Below are positions 15,788-23,731 of a stretch of 24,223 nt of DNA, in pieces. Numbering within the stretch: position 1 is the first letter of the stretch; every line of letters starts with the position of its first letter. The translations under genes and the position numbers were made by a program. The notes beneath the pieces are model-generated. The model had not been told where the DNA came from. It did no database searches and was given only the letters and a program-made list of their open reading frames with translations. Source of the DNA: JAQVEM01 sp964610315 (lineage in GTDB: Bacteria; Actinomycetota; Humimicrobiia; Humimicrobiales; Humimicrobiaceae); assembly GCA_964610315.1 (NCBI GenBank), contig CAZSVM010000023.1, positions 1 to 24,223 on the forward strand, given 5' to 3'.

Positions 15788-16720
15788 ATGAAAATGAGTA
15801 GGTCTCTTATTGTCATTTTGATTGTAGCCTTTCTTTTCCTAGTTATCTTACCCTCATGTCACAATAGCGATATTCCTTCTGCCAGGATAGATAGCTTTTC
15901 AGAAGTAAAAACCATTCAGGTATTGGTTGACCAGTCTTATGTTGATGATAAAGGAAATAAAATAATAGATTTTTCCCTACCGGTATATGAAACATGTAAA
16001 ACAGTGTTTCAGAATATAGGTTTTAAAGTTGTAGATGAAAGCAAGGAGCAGTACGACGCTGTATTGAATATAAAAATAAAAGGAACTTCGTTATGTGATT
16101 ATTATCATGATTATGATACAAATACGAAAACTCTTTTATATACAGGTGCAGAGCTTGATGGAAGTATTTTATTTACGATAGATGATATTGATTCGGTTGA
16201 AAAAAGTTTTTCTGAGGTTAAAGAACCGCCTTCCGGCACTGTTTCTAAACCAACAAAACCTTCAGATGCGCCCTTTGACCGCCTTGGATGGCAGAAGCAT
16301 CTTTTTTTACTTTTAAATAATATATGGGGTATAGAAGTATTATCAAAATCACTGAATGTTCAAGGAATATTTTTAAAAGAGCAGGTAATAGAAGCTTTAG
16401 CCGAAGTAAATGACTCTTCTTCAGTGGATATTTTAATTAATGCTTTGGAAGATAAAAGCCTTGGTTTAAATCGAATAGATGTATTAGAAGCTCTGGGTAA
16501 AAAAGAAGATAAATCTGCAGTTCCTGTTCTTATTGATGTTTTAATGAATGGCGATTATCCTCTAGACAGGGGAGCTGCTGCCGAGGCGCTGGGTGAAATT
16601 GGTGATGGGGGTGTACTGGATGCCCTGGACCAGGCTTCAAAAGAGGACGAAGATGAAGATGTAAGGAAAGCCTGTAGGGAAGCAATAGATAAAATTTTAG
16701 GAGAGATGAATAATAACTGA
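15788..16720 (+). CDS. HEAT-repeat lipoprotein
   Basis: A 310-aa exported protein. Residues 1-23 are a lipoprotein signal ending in LPSC (21-24, lipidated C24). The middle (about 30-170) is an unrecognised acidic domain with many Asp/Tyr residues (DYYHDYDTNTK). The C-terminus (about 200-308) has three to four HEAT/PBS-lyase-type repeats: VIEALAEVNDSSSVDILINAL, VLEALGKKEDKSAVPVLIDVL, AAEALGEIGDGGVLDAL and a final VRKACREAIDKIL. Such repeats are protein-binding scaffolds. A good AGGAG lies before the ATG. It is the first of four same-strand genes that look envelope-associated. Partner unknown. Confidence 0.85.
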   Translation: MKMSRSLIVILIVAFLFLVILPSCHNSDIPSARIDSFSEVKTIQVLVDQSYVDDKGNKIIDFSLPVYETCKTVFQNIGFKVVDESKEQYDAVLNIKIKGTSLCDYYHDYDTNTKTLLYTGAELDGSILFTIDDIDSVEKSFSEVKEPPSGTVSKPTKPSDAPFDRLGWQKHLFLLLNNIWGIEVLSKSLNVQGIFLKEQVIEALAEVNDSSSVDILINALEDKSLGLNRIDVLEALGKKEDKSAVPVLIDVLMNGDYPLDRGAAAEALGEIGDGGVLDALDQASKEDEDEDVRKACREAIDKILGEMNNN

Positions 16721-16837
16721 TAGAATATACTTATACCTATGTTTCTATTGGTAATGAAAAGAAGAACGTAAAAATAGGGGGGAAGTACCAGAAATTTATA
16801 GATTTTTTAAGATAAAATAAAGAAAGGAGAAATTAAG

Positions 16838-17371
16838 ATGAATGGAGAAGGTATTCAGGAAAAAAAACCAGATGAAATATACTGTCCAAGTTGTGCCAAG
16901 CCAATAAAAAAAGATGCGGTTGTATGTCCACATTGTGGAGTCCAGGTAAAAGAACTCAAAGTGTCTACTGAAGTTAAAACTATGACTCCTGAGCAGGAAT
17001 TGGAGGAAGGGAGAAAACAATTAGGCGGTATAAAAGCATATTACTGGTTTGTAATTGTAGTTTTATCTCTTTATTTTATTATTTTTATTCCCCTGGTTAT
17101 AATCTCACCCCAAACGGTGGAAGGAATTTATGCAGTGGGTAACATTATTCAGTATATACTAATACTGATATTTGTTTTTGGTATATGGATGGCACTTTAT
17201 ATAATTCCTCTGGTTGGAATTATTAAAAGAAAACCATTTTCTGTTCCCTTTACCAGGGTAATGCTAATCCTGACAATGTTTGGCTTTCCGATTGGTACTA
17301 TAATTGGTGCAGTTCTCTGGCAGAGAATTAATCACCCCCTGGCTAAAAAGTATTTAAATTACGGTGCTTAG
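16838..17371 (+). CDS. Zinc-ribbon multi-pass membrane protein
   Basis: A 177-aa protein with an N-terminal cytoplasmic zinc ribbon, C16/C19 and C30/C33 (CPSCAKPIKKDAVVCPHC), a charged linker (35-65) and three membrane segments at about 68-89, 103-128 and 138-160. The architecture (zinc-ribbon_2 plus transmembrane helices) is common in bacteria, but the membrane part gives no functional clue. It is preceded by AAAGGAGA and follows the HEAT gene by 117 bp. It may share that gene's transcript. Confidence 0.8.
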   Translation: MNGEGIQEKKPDEIYCPSCAKPIKKDAVVCPHCGVQVKELKVSTEVKTMTPEQELEEGRKQLGGIKAYYWFVIVVLSLYFIIFIPLVIISPQTVEGIYAVGNIIQYILILIFVFGIWMALYIIPLVGIIKRKPFSVPFTRVMLILTMFGFPIGTIIGAVLWQRINHPLAKKYLNYGA

Positions 17372-17463
17372 CAGGAGAAACAAAATTTATGATGGTCAGA
17401 AAGCAGTAAGAGAAGAACCAGAAAATATTAAAGATTGGAGCGGAACATAAAGGAGGTAAATAG

Positions 17464-17889
17464 ATGGGAATATTTAGAAGAAGGAAAGAAAAAGCATCTG
17501 ATGTTAATTCTCATGAGGATGACAGAGTAGAGTTATCCTTAAATTTATCGGATCTGGATTTTATAGGTATGACAGGCCTTCCTTCAGAAGTAAAGGATAG
17601 AATTAAAAATGCAAAGGATATGCTTAAAAGCAAAGCTCTCCAGATATGTGGAGTTGCTCCTGGCAGCGATGAATTCAAAGATATAGTGAGACTTCAAACA
17701 TTGGTAAGTTCAGATCCGGAAACTGCGGAGATTATACACCAGGCAAAACAAAAATACAGTTGCGTTTATGGATTAAAAGTTAATATGAGTTTTACCAGGA
17801 AAGAAATAAAAGAAATGATTGAATCTTCAAAACCAATATGCGGACCATGGGCAGATGAAATGAGGGGGAAATTATCAAGTATGATTTAA
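17464..17889 (+). CDS. Uncharacterised 141-aa protein
   Basis: I do not recognise the family. It is soluble with no signal peptide; the first 12 residues are very basic (MGIFRRRKEKAS), followed by an acidic stretch. Helical segments dominate (EVKDRIKNAKDMLKSKAL; ETAEIIHQAKQKY). Three cysteines are present. The start is well supported by AAAGGAGGT six nt upstream. The gene lies between the zinc-ribbon membrane protein and the DUF1566 membrane protein and is likely co-transcribed with the former. Confidence 0.7.
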   Translation: MGIFRRRKEKASDVNSHEDDRVELSLNLSDLDFIGMTGLPSEVKDRIKNAKDMLKSKALQICGVAPGSDEFKDIVRLQTLVSSDPETAEIIHQAKQKYSCVYGLKVNMSFTRKEIKEMIESSKPICGPWADEMRGKLSSMI

Positions 17890-17952
17890 TTTAAAAAAGA
17901 AATCATACTGCATTTTTTAAGATATCCCCTGAACTTTCATGATAGAATAAAA

Positions 17953-17982
17953 TTGCAAAGAATAACATTTTAAAATCATAAT
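17953..17982 (+). promoter_or_regulatory. Weak candidate promoter of the DUF1566 gene
   Basis: TTGCAA (17953-17958), an 18-bp spacer and CATAAT (17977-17982). It lies in the 144-bp gap before 18034. Confidence 0.25.
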
Positions 17983-18033
17983 AAAGACACTTTACCGCAT
18001 TACAGAGTTTATAATAATTGGGAAGAATCCATT

Positions 18034-18942
18034 ATGACAACCAAAAGACAGGCAATTTTTGGATGGGTGGCTGTTATCATTGTAACTATTATTGCATCCC
18101 TCTGGTCTTATTGGGGTGGAGTAGAAAATTTCTATGAGGGGTGGTACAGTAATAATATCTGGGATAATATTTTGATGATGCTTGTACAGTATTGGTTATT
18201 TGCACTGGTATTTATGGTAATAGGTTTTGCAGGTATACGATTTCCAAAAATATCGCCTTTTCTAAATATAATTATCGGAATTGCCGCCGTTATTTTCTTT
18301 TCAGGAGCAAGTTTCAGTGTGTTGTGGGTCATGATAGTCATTCCACTGGTTGCAATAGGCCTGCTTTTTTTCTTTGGCAGGGTGGAGCCGCGGCGATTGG
18401 CATATGCGCTGGTTATCGGATTGCCTCTGCTTATACTGCTTGTAGCCAGCATCTTTGGAGTAGTGAAGGTAAATACGCGTATAGATGATGGAAATTATGG
18501 AGCAAGAGTGGTCGAGAGTAATGGTCTTTGCCTGGTGTGGGCACCCAGAGGGCCGGGATGGCCGAATAACGGAATAAGTTATGAACAGGCTAAAGAAATA
18601 TGTGCCTATCTTAATCAGGAAGGCACCGAATTATTGGAAGAAAGAGTAAATATCTGGAGGCTGCCTACTGTAGAAGAAGCGGTCGCTTCTCAGATGCTTC
18701 ATGGTAAAAATGCCGGCGGTATATGGAATTTCGAAGAGGAAGAAGCTGAATATAGATTTACACCTGATAAAGAAACACCGCTATGGGATCCACATTCCAG
18801 GGTTATTTATTACTGGACATCTACTACTTCCGAACAAGGGAAGGCATTTGTAATAAGTTATAATGGCGGAGTTCACCCCCGAAGCATTGATAACCAGTAT
18901 GGTTACCTTTCTTTCCGGGCTGTAAAAGACTGTGCTGATTGA
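18034..18942 (+). CDS. Membrane protein with C-terminal DUF1566 domain
   Basis: A 302-aa protein. About five membrane helices fill residues 8-145 (roughly 10-27, 50-68, 76-92, 95-116, 124-144). The extracytoplasmic C-terminal part (about 160-298) is a DUF1566/Lcl-type C-type-lectin-like fold: GLCLVWAP, ISYEQAKEICAYLN, WRLPTVEEAV (208-217), YYWTSTT (259-265) and a final YLSFRAVKDC. This fold is related to formylglycine-generating-enzyme-like domains and in other bacteria occurs in surface adhesins. A membrane-bundle fusion is less usual. GGGAAGAA precedes the ATG. Its stop lies 24 nt from that of the convergent VOC gene. Confidence 0.82.
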   Translation: MTTKRQAIFGWVAVIIVTIIASLWSYWGGVENFYEGWYSNNIWDNILMMLVQYWLFALVFMVIGFAGIRFPKISPFLNIIIGIAAVIFFSGASFSVLWVMIVIPLVAIGLLFFFGRVEPRRLAYALVIGLPLLILLVASIFGVVKVNTRIDDGNYGARVVESNGLCLVWAPRGPGWPNNGISYEQAKEICAYLNQEGTELLEERVNIWRLPTVEEAVASQMLHGKNAGGIWNFEEEEAEYRFTPDKETPLWDPHSRVIYYWTSTTSEQGKAFVISYNGGVHPRSIDNQYGYLSFRAVKDCAD

Positions 18943-18966
18943 AACTGCTGCAGCTAACCCTCTATT

Positions 18967-19353
18967 CTATTTCTTTTTTGGCAGCTGGATGTATTCAAGG
19001 ATATTATTGTCGGGATCACTGAAATACATCCATGACACTCCGTCTTTTCCCATGATAGGGCCATGGAGAATTGGTATACCTTTTTTTACTAATATTTCGG
19101 CAGCGTGCCCAATGTTTTGTACTTTCATACAAAAATGGGGACAGTAGGGCATCTTTATTTCGGGCTTGCGGTATTCTTCTCTCAAATCTCTGATTAGTTC
19201 GATGGAGGCACTGCCTAGTTTTAAAAATGAAAATTCTATCTGCTCATCTTCGTCTATATCTCTTGATTGAAGTTTGAATCCCAGCTTCCCGGTATAAAAA
19301 TCGATTGAGGAGTCCATATTGGAAACCTGAAAGGCTTCATGGTGATAGTTCAT
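18967..19353 (-). CDS. VOC (glyoxalase/bleomycin resistance) family protein
   Basis: A 128-aa metalloprotein of the vicinal oxygen chelate fold with two beta-alpha-beta-beta-beta modules. Probable metal ligands are H4 or H5, E52, H73 and E120, in the HHEAFQVSNMDSSIDFYTGKLG opening, IELI, PHFCMKV and the closing SDPDNNILEYIQ. Substrates in this family include methylglyoxal hemithioacetal, methylmalonyl-CoA and antibiotics; nothing here selects one. The start has GGGAGA at proper spacing. It stands alone on the minus strand, downstream of tauE with a 186-bp gap. Confidence 0.9.
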   Translation of the reverse strand: MNYHHEAFQVSNMDSSIDFYTGKLGFKLQSRDIDEDEQIEFSFLKLGSASIELIRDLREEYRKPEIKMPYCPHFCMKVQNIGHAAEILVKKGIPILHGPIMGKDGVSWMYFSDPDNNILEYIQLPKKK

Positions 19354-19476
19354 CTTTTTCTCCCTTATTTTCTTTTATGAAAGAAGTTCCGAAATTGAAT
19401 AATCCCATTTTATAAAAAAATAAAATTACATACAAGAATACAGAGTGATACAGGAAGCAGTTTAGATGAACGAAAT

Positions 19477-19492
19477 AAAAAATCGATTTTTT
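19477..19492. repeat. 16-bp perfect AT-rich palindrome downstream of tauE
   Basis: A6-TCGA-T6 reads the same on both strands. It lies between the VOC start and the tauE stop. It has no loop, so it is more likely an intrinsically bent A-tract site or a weak operator of the VOC gene than a terminator. Confidence 0.3.
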
Positions 19493-19539
19493 GATTGCAG
19501 AAATTCCGATATTTTATCTTTGTTAACTGTTAAACTTTA

Positions 19540-20301
19540 TTATTTCTTAAAAGCTAAATAAATACCTGACGCTATGGTTAGTACTGCCAGTATTATGGTA
19601 AGCACTTTTCTGTTTATTTTCATAGCCACCCTTACTCCGATAAATGTACCTACAATTGAGCCTATTCCAAATATTATTAGAAGTTTTAGATCAATATTCT
19701 GATTCACAATATGGAAAAGAGCTCCTGCCGAATTTATGACCAGGGCGACCAGAATGGTTGTTCCAATGGCAAGGTAGGGAGAGAAATCGAGAATACCAAT
19801 AAGAAAAGAGGTCATTGGTACCGCTCCGCTGAGTCCCAGCGCACCGGTTATAAAACCGGAAACAATACCCAGAGGAATAAGGATGGGCAGTTTTTTGGTG
19901 GCTTTGGTTATTTTCTTATCTTCGATATTTTTTGCTCTCACTTTTAAAAGTGAACTCAGGCCGGATAAGATAAATACTCCAATAATAGCTATTTTTAAGA
20001 TGATTTCATTAATAAACTTAATGATAAAACTGCCGGCAAGAACCCCCGCCAGCCCGGATACAGATATCGCTATAAAATAATCCAATCGAACCTGCTTTTT
20101 TCTCCAGTATTGCCAGGCAGCGCTGAGCAGGGTTATCGAAGAAAGTGTAAGTGCCGTTCCGATAGCTTTTTCTACACTCAGCTTAAAGAATATTATGAGT
20201 ATTATTACATAGAGGCCACCACCGCCTCCTCCTATTATGCCCATTAGGGTTCCAACGGCCAGAGCCAGAATTATAATAATAATTATCTGAAGCCAGGACA
20301 C
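19540..20301 (-). CDS. TauE/SafE (TSUP) family anion permease
   Basis: A 253-aa membrane protein with about eight helices in two homologous halves. The first half has the glycine-rich GIIGGGGGGLYVIIL (21-35) and KAIGTALTLSS (45-55); the second has SGFITGALGLSGAVPMTSFLI and LAIGTTILVALVINSAGALFH. Family members export or import sulfite, sulfoacetate, thiosulfate or other organic anions. The start is GTG at 20301 with TAAGGAGA upstream. It follows padR by 58 nt on the same strand, so the PadR protein probably represses both genes. Substrate unknown; no sulfur-metabolism gene is in the window. Confidence 0.92.
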   Translation of the reverse strand: MSWLQIIIIIILALAVGTLMGIIGGGGGGLYVIILIIFFKLSVEKAIGTALTLSSITLLSAAWQYWRKKQVRLDYFIAISVSGLAGVLAGSFIIKFINEIILKIAIIGVFILSGLSSLLKVRAKNIEDKKITKATKKLPILIPLGIVSGFITGALGLSGAVPMTSFLIGILDFSPYLAIGTTILVALVINSAGALFHIVNQNIDLKLLIIFGIGSIVGTFIGVRVAMKINRKVLTIILAVLTIASGIYLAFKK

Positions 20302-20359
20302 GGCTGTCTCTCCTTACTTATTATGCTTATGGGCAAATGCAGATGGATGCTGATTATGA

Positions 20360-20893
20360 TCAGGAGGTATTTTCCCTGACTAAGTATTTCTCCAGTTCCT
20401 CAACCCATGTTATTTCATCGGTCAGGCGGCGTTCCTGAAAATCCAAAATTCTTGCAACCCAGGGGGAATTAAATTTATGTGAGAAGGTGCTGTTGATTGA
20501 CCGGTGGCGATTTAACTGACGCTTGAGTTCACGTAAACGGAGTTCGATAATTCGTATTTGTTCTTTTTCTTTAAGCAAGTCAAAAAATGCCAGCCTTACC
20601 ATGAACTCATCTTCTTTTGCAGCATCCGATTCTCCAAAGCTGCTTACAAGTTCCTGGAAAATATCCTTTCCGGTAGATGTGATATGGTAAACTTTTTTAT
20701 CTGTCCTGCCATATTGTTTCTGCTCTTCTCTTTTTAGAGCTCCTTTTTTTTCCAATCGGCGCAGTGCGGGGTAAAGTAGGTTGTTGTTTAATTTGGCTTT
20801 ACGTTCGAAGATCTGGTTAAAATCTTTTTTGATCTCGTAACCGTGTTTTGGTTCCATAAAAAGCAGAGCAAGAATTACAATATCCGTAAACAT
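20360..20893 (-). CDS. PadR family transcriptional regulator
   Basis: A 177-aa winged-helix repressor. The N-terminal domain (1-80) has ILALLFMEPKHGYEIKKDF, LLYPALRRLEKKGALKREE and the wing GRTDKKVYHITSTGKDIF, all diagnostic of PadR. The C-terminal domain (about 95-177) is a long charged helical dimerisation module (PadR-s2/VirulenceR-like). AAAGGAG precedes the start. A 39-bp inverted repeat begins 17 bp upstream and includes an ATGT-N7-ACAT core close to the known PadR pattern, so autoregulation is very likely. PadR proteins sense phenolics, drugs or stress; the ligand is not predictable here. Confidence 0.93.
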   Translation of the reverse strand: MFTDIVILALLFMEPKHGYEIKKDFNQIFERKAKLNNNLLYPALRRLEKKGALKREEQKQYGRTDKKVYHITSTGKDIFQELVSSFGESDAAKEDEFMVRLAFFDLLKEKEQIRIIELRLRELKRQLNRHRSINSTFSHKFNSPWVARILDFQERRLTDEITWVEELEKYLVRENTS

Positions 20894-20909
20894 ATAAAAA
20901 CTCCTTTAA

Positions 20910-20948
20910 GTTATTTTAATTATGTTAATTTAACATAGTTAAAATAAC
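20910..20948. promoter_or_regulatory. 39-bp inverted repeat, PadR operator
   Basis: 18 of 19 base pairs are complementary across a central T at 20929; the only mismatch is 20920/20938. Outer arms are GTTATTTTAA (20910-20919) and TTAAAATAAC (20939-20948); the inner core is ATGTTAATTTAACAT. Further copies of the outer arm start at 20970 (GTTATTTTTTAA) and 20998 (GTTATTTTAATTA). Confidence 0.75.
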
Positions 20949-21148
20949 CTATAATAAGAACTTTGTAAAGTTATTTTTTAAAACAATTTCAGTGCAGGTT
21001 ATTTTAATTAAGATGAACAGCAGTCATAGCTATTAAGATTGAAAGGTAATCTGAAGTGTTGTTCTATATGGATTTAAAAAAGGATGGTATGAATCTGATG
21101 GGCAACTCTATCAATTATTTGCTGCAGTATTGTTATATTTGGAACTCT

Positions 21149-21162
21149 TCAGATTAATCTGA
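21149..21162. repeat. 14-bp perfect palindrome over the sigma factor stop codon
   Basis: TCAGATTAATCTGA overlaps the stop codon at 21154-21156. Its left half also belongs to a 10-bp inverted repeat with TAATCTGAAG at 21047-21056, 90 bp away. It has no loop or T-run, so it is not a standard terminator. The rest of 20949-21153 contains only the GTTATTTT copies noted at the PadR operator. Confidence 0.35.
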
Positions 21163-22050
21163 GAGGAAATCTTTTAATGAGCTATTATGCTTAGTGCTCC
21201 GTAATTTGCATAGTGCTTTAAATTCGATCTGCCTAATTCTTTCCCTGGTCAGGTTGAATTCCCTGCCAACTTCTTCTAGTGTTCTGGGTAAGCCGTCCAG
21301 AAGTCCATATCTTAATTTGATAATTTTTCTTTCCCGATCCTTTAAAGTGCCCAGGACTATCTGAAGATGTTTTTGGAGCATGGAAAAATCTGCTGCATCA
21401 GGAGGAGCTTCAATTTCTAAATCCTCAACAAAATCACTAAGATGGGTTTCTTCATCCTCACCTATTGGAGTATCAAGTGATATTGTTTCCTGGGCTATCT
21501 TCATAATTTCCCTGACCCTATCTGGTGTAACACCTAATAACTCTGCAATTTCCTCAGAATTAGGTTCTCTGCCAAGCTTCTGAAGAAGATGTTTTTGAAT
21601 ACGAATATACTTATTTACATTTTCTACCATATGAACCGGAATTCTGATTGTTCTTGCCTGATCTGCAATAGATCTTGTTACGGCCTGTCTGATCCACCAG
21701 GTCGCATAAGTTGAAAACTTAAAACCCCTTTTATAGTCATATTTATCTACAGCTCTTATAAGCCCTAGATTTCCTTCCTGAATAAGGTCTAAAAATAGCA
21801 TGCCTCTACTGACATATTTTTTAGCCACACTTACAACCAGCCTTAGATTTGCTTCAATAAGTCTGTTCTTTGCGGACAGGTCTCCTTTTTCGATTTTTTT
21901 GGCAAGTTGAATCTCTTCAGCAGCAGTTAGAAGCCTTATTTTGCCAATTCCTCTAAGATAGGTTTTAACAGGGTTATTGGTGAATATGTATTCTCTTTTA
22001 TTTTTTCTTAAAATAACTGTGTCTTTTGATTCACAACCAGTTTTTGTCAT
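21154..22050 (-). CDS. SigA/RpoD-like sigma-70 factor, short form
   Basis: A 298-aa sigma factor with regions 1.2 to 4 but no region 1.1. Region 1.2 begins NPVKTYLRGIGKIRLLTAAEE; region 2 contains RLVVSVAKKYVSRGMLFLDLIQEGNLGLIRA, then RGFKFSTYATWWIRQA (2.3/2.4, -10 recognition); region 3 follows from RTIRIPVHMVENV; region 4 has the GLLDGLPRTLEEVGREFNLTRERIRQIE helix-turn-helix that reads -35. The conserved residues point to group 1 or 2, consistent with the TTGACA/TATAAT promoters nearby. Whether it is the primary factor or an alternative depends on the rest of the genome. GGAGAGG lies upstream at long spacing. The radical SAM gene ends 47 bp upstream. Confidence 0.93.
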   Translation of the reverse strand: MTKTGCESKDTVILRKNKREYIFTNNPVKTYLRGIGKIRLLTAAEEIQLAKKIEKGDLSAKNRLIEANLRLVVSVAKKYVSRGMLFLDLIQEGNLGLIRAVDKYDYKRGFKFSTYATWWIRQAVTRSIADQARTIRIPVHMVENVNKYIRIQKHLLQKLGREPNSEEIAELLGVTPDRVREIMKIAQETISLDTPIGEDEETHLSDFVEDLEIEAPPDAADFSMLQKHLQIVLGTLKDRERKIIKLRYGLLDGLPRTLEEVGREFNLTRERIRQIEFKALCKLRSTKHNSSLKDFLSD

Positions 22051-22097
22051 TAAATTTTATCGACCTCTCCGAATACAAAATTAAAATATATCCAAAA

Positions 22098-23612
22098 TCA
22101 ACTCTCTCTAAAGTAAGAATTGTATTGTTTTGCCCAGGCAAGTGTCTTAAAATGCAGAAGTCCCAGCGGCAGGCCTACGGCATAAGGTAAAAGATTTGGT
22201 CTTTTAAATATGCTCCATAAAATTAAATTCCAGTAATAATGCCTTCCATTTTCTATAATACCCAGAAACCACAATGAAGAAAATAAACCCCTGATATGAT
22301 AAAAGCGAACTTTTGGAGGTTTTACTTTTTTAGGTCTGTATTCGCTTAAAAATGTTCTTATTCTTTCAAAATAAAATTTGGGTGAATAAATGGTTGACAG
22401 TACTTTCCAGTAACCATCTATGAGTGTTTTAGCATTCATTCTGGGAATAAAATTTAGTTCGGATAGTTCAGAAATATTCCCATTACTGCTTTTATGATCT
22501 AATAAACGGTTGGCTTTTTTCAACCTTTCATGCAATCTGCTCTTAGGTGAAACGTTGAGAAGTCCCACCATTGCTGCAACGATTCCGCTTTTCTGAATAA
22601 AATCAATTTGATTTTGAAATATAGTCTCCTTATCACTGTCAAAACCAAGGATAAATCCTGCGTTGACTTCAAAGCCCATATTCTGAATTTTTTTAACAGA
22701 TCCAAGCAAGTTCCTGTTTCTATTATGGTATTTACCGCATTCTTCAAGCCCATCAGGATCGGGAGTTTCTATTCCAACAAATACTGTGGAAAATCCGGCA
22801 CCTGTCATCATTTCCATCAATTCCGGGTCATCTGATAGATTAATTGATACCTGGGTGCTTAGGGTAAATGGATATTTTTTTTCTTTTTGCCACTTCATAA
22901 TTGCCGGTAGAAGTTTCTTTTTAAGAATAACTTTATTTCCTATAAAATTATCATCGACAAAGAATACGCCGGCTCTCCAGCCGAGCTCATTGATTGAATC
23001 AAGTTCGGCAATTATCTGTTCCTTGCTTTTTATACGGGGAATTCTTCCATTGAGCTGAACTACATCGCAAAATTCGCAGTTATAGGGGCAGCCCCTGGAA
23101 AGCTGTATACATACCGAATTGTAGTAAGATAAATTTATAAGGTTCCACTCCGGTATGGGAGCCTTTTGTATGGCAGGATATTCTTCCATAGAATATATTT
23201 TCTTGAGATTTTTATTTTCCATATCTTTTACAAGGACAGGAATTATTTCCTCTGATTCTCCCAAAACAATAGTATCTATATTGGAAAATTCTTCCCATTG
23301 TGTTGTAAAAAGAGATCCACCTGCAATAATGGTTTTACCGATTTCATGTACTTTATTTACTACCTTCTTGGTGGATTGTTTCTGGCCTACTATTGAACTT
23401 ATCAATACATAATCTGCCCATTTTATATGTTCTTCTTTTAAAGTTTCGCAATTCATATCAGTTAATTTTTTCTCCCAATGGTTTGGGAGCATTGCTGCAA
23501 CAGTTAAAAGTCCAAGCGGGGGATAGGCAGCTTTCTTACCCAATACTCTTAAGACTTTTTTTACATTCCAGAATGTGTTTTCATATTCTGGATAAATAAG
23601 TAAAATTTTCAT
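22098..23612 (-). CDS. B12-binding domain radical SAM protein with DUF4070
   Basis: A 504-aa enzyme. The N-terminal cobalamin-binding Rossmann-like domain (1-140) opens MKILLIYPEYENTFW and has AAYPPLGLLTVAAMLP. The radical SAM domain has the cluster motif C175-x3-C179-x2-C182 (SRGCPYNCEFCD), then FFVDDNFIGNK, VFVGIETPD and AGFILGFDSD. The C-terminal part (about 370-500) matches the DUF4070 region of this class, which includes the hopanoid methylase HpnR and many uncharacterised members. Expected chemistry is a methylation or rearrangement of an unactivated carbon. Substrate unknown; no hopanoid, lipid A or antibiotic gene is adjacent. A modest AAGG precedes the start. Confidence 0.88.
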   Translation of the reverse strand: MKILLIYPEYENTFWNVKKVLRVLGKKAAYPPLGLLTVAAMLPNHWEKKLTDMNCETLKEEHIKWADYVLISSIVGQKQSTKKVVNKVHEIGKTIIAGGSLFTTQWEEFSNIDTIVLGESEEIIPVLVKDMENKNLKKIYSMEEYPAIQKAPIPEWNLINLSYYNSVCIQLSRGCPYNCEFCDVVQLNGRIPRIKSKEQIIAELDSINELGWRAGVFFVDDNFIGNKVILKKKLLPAIMKWQKEKKYPFTLSTQVSINLSDDPELMEMMTGAGFSTVFVGIETPDPDGLEECGKYHNRNRNLLGSVKKIQNMGFEVNAGFILGFDSDKETIFQNQIDFIQKSGIVAAMVGLLNVSPKSRLHERLKKANRLLDHKSSNGNISELSELNFIPRMNAKTLIDGYWKVLSTIYSPKFYFERIRTFLSEYRPKKVKPPKVRFYHIRGLFSSLWFLGIIENGRHYYWNLILWSIFKRPNLLPYAVGLPLGLLHFKTLAWAKQYNSYFRES

Positions 23613-23641
23613 TAAGCCTTCTTTTTATTTGTTTTAAAAAA

Positions 23642-23678
23642 AATGATTTGTTGTTTTGTTTGCAAACAGCAAATCATT
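23642..23678 (-). terminator. Rho-independent terminator of the RRM gene
   Basis: A 15-bp stem with one wobble pair, arms 23642-23656 and 23664-23678, loop of about 7 nt. On the minus strand it is followed by a run of eight Ts (plus-strand As 23636-23643), the standard intrinsic terminator arrangement. Confidence 0.75.
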
Positions 23679-23692
23679 ATTCTGAATAATTC

Positions 23693-23731
23693 AATCTACA
23701 TACAGGTCTTTAAAAAACCTGTATGTAGATT
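23693..23731. terminator. Second perfect hairpin directly after the RRM gene
   Basis: A perfect 15-bp stem, arm AATCTACATACAGGT (23693-23707) against 23717-23731, with a 9-nt A-rich loop. It begins 7 nt past the stop codon at 23739. The minus-strand side has no T-run, so it may stabilise the 3' end or attenuate rather than terminate alone. It could also be a protein-binding structure. Confidence 0.55.

Noticed and set aside
16717..16815. Open frame of about 32 codons after the HEAT gene, reading YTYTYVSIGNEKKN and on to a TAA
   Set aside because: Looks protein-like but has no ATG/GTG/TTG start and would need a frameshift from the HEAT gene; may be a remnant or chance in AT-rich DNA.
17890..17925. 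AT-only complementary stretch after the 141-aa gene as a terminator
   Set aside because: A/T pairs only with a large loop; not distinguishable from background.
21055..21162. Open frame reading GFKKGWYESDGQLYQLFAAV in the padR-sigma gap, plus an overlapping 33-codon GTG frame from 21056
   Set aside because: The first has no start codon; the second has only a weak ribosome-binding site. Too short to support as a gene.
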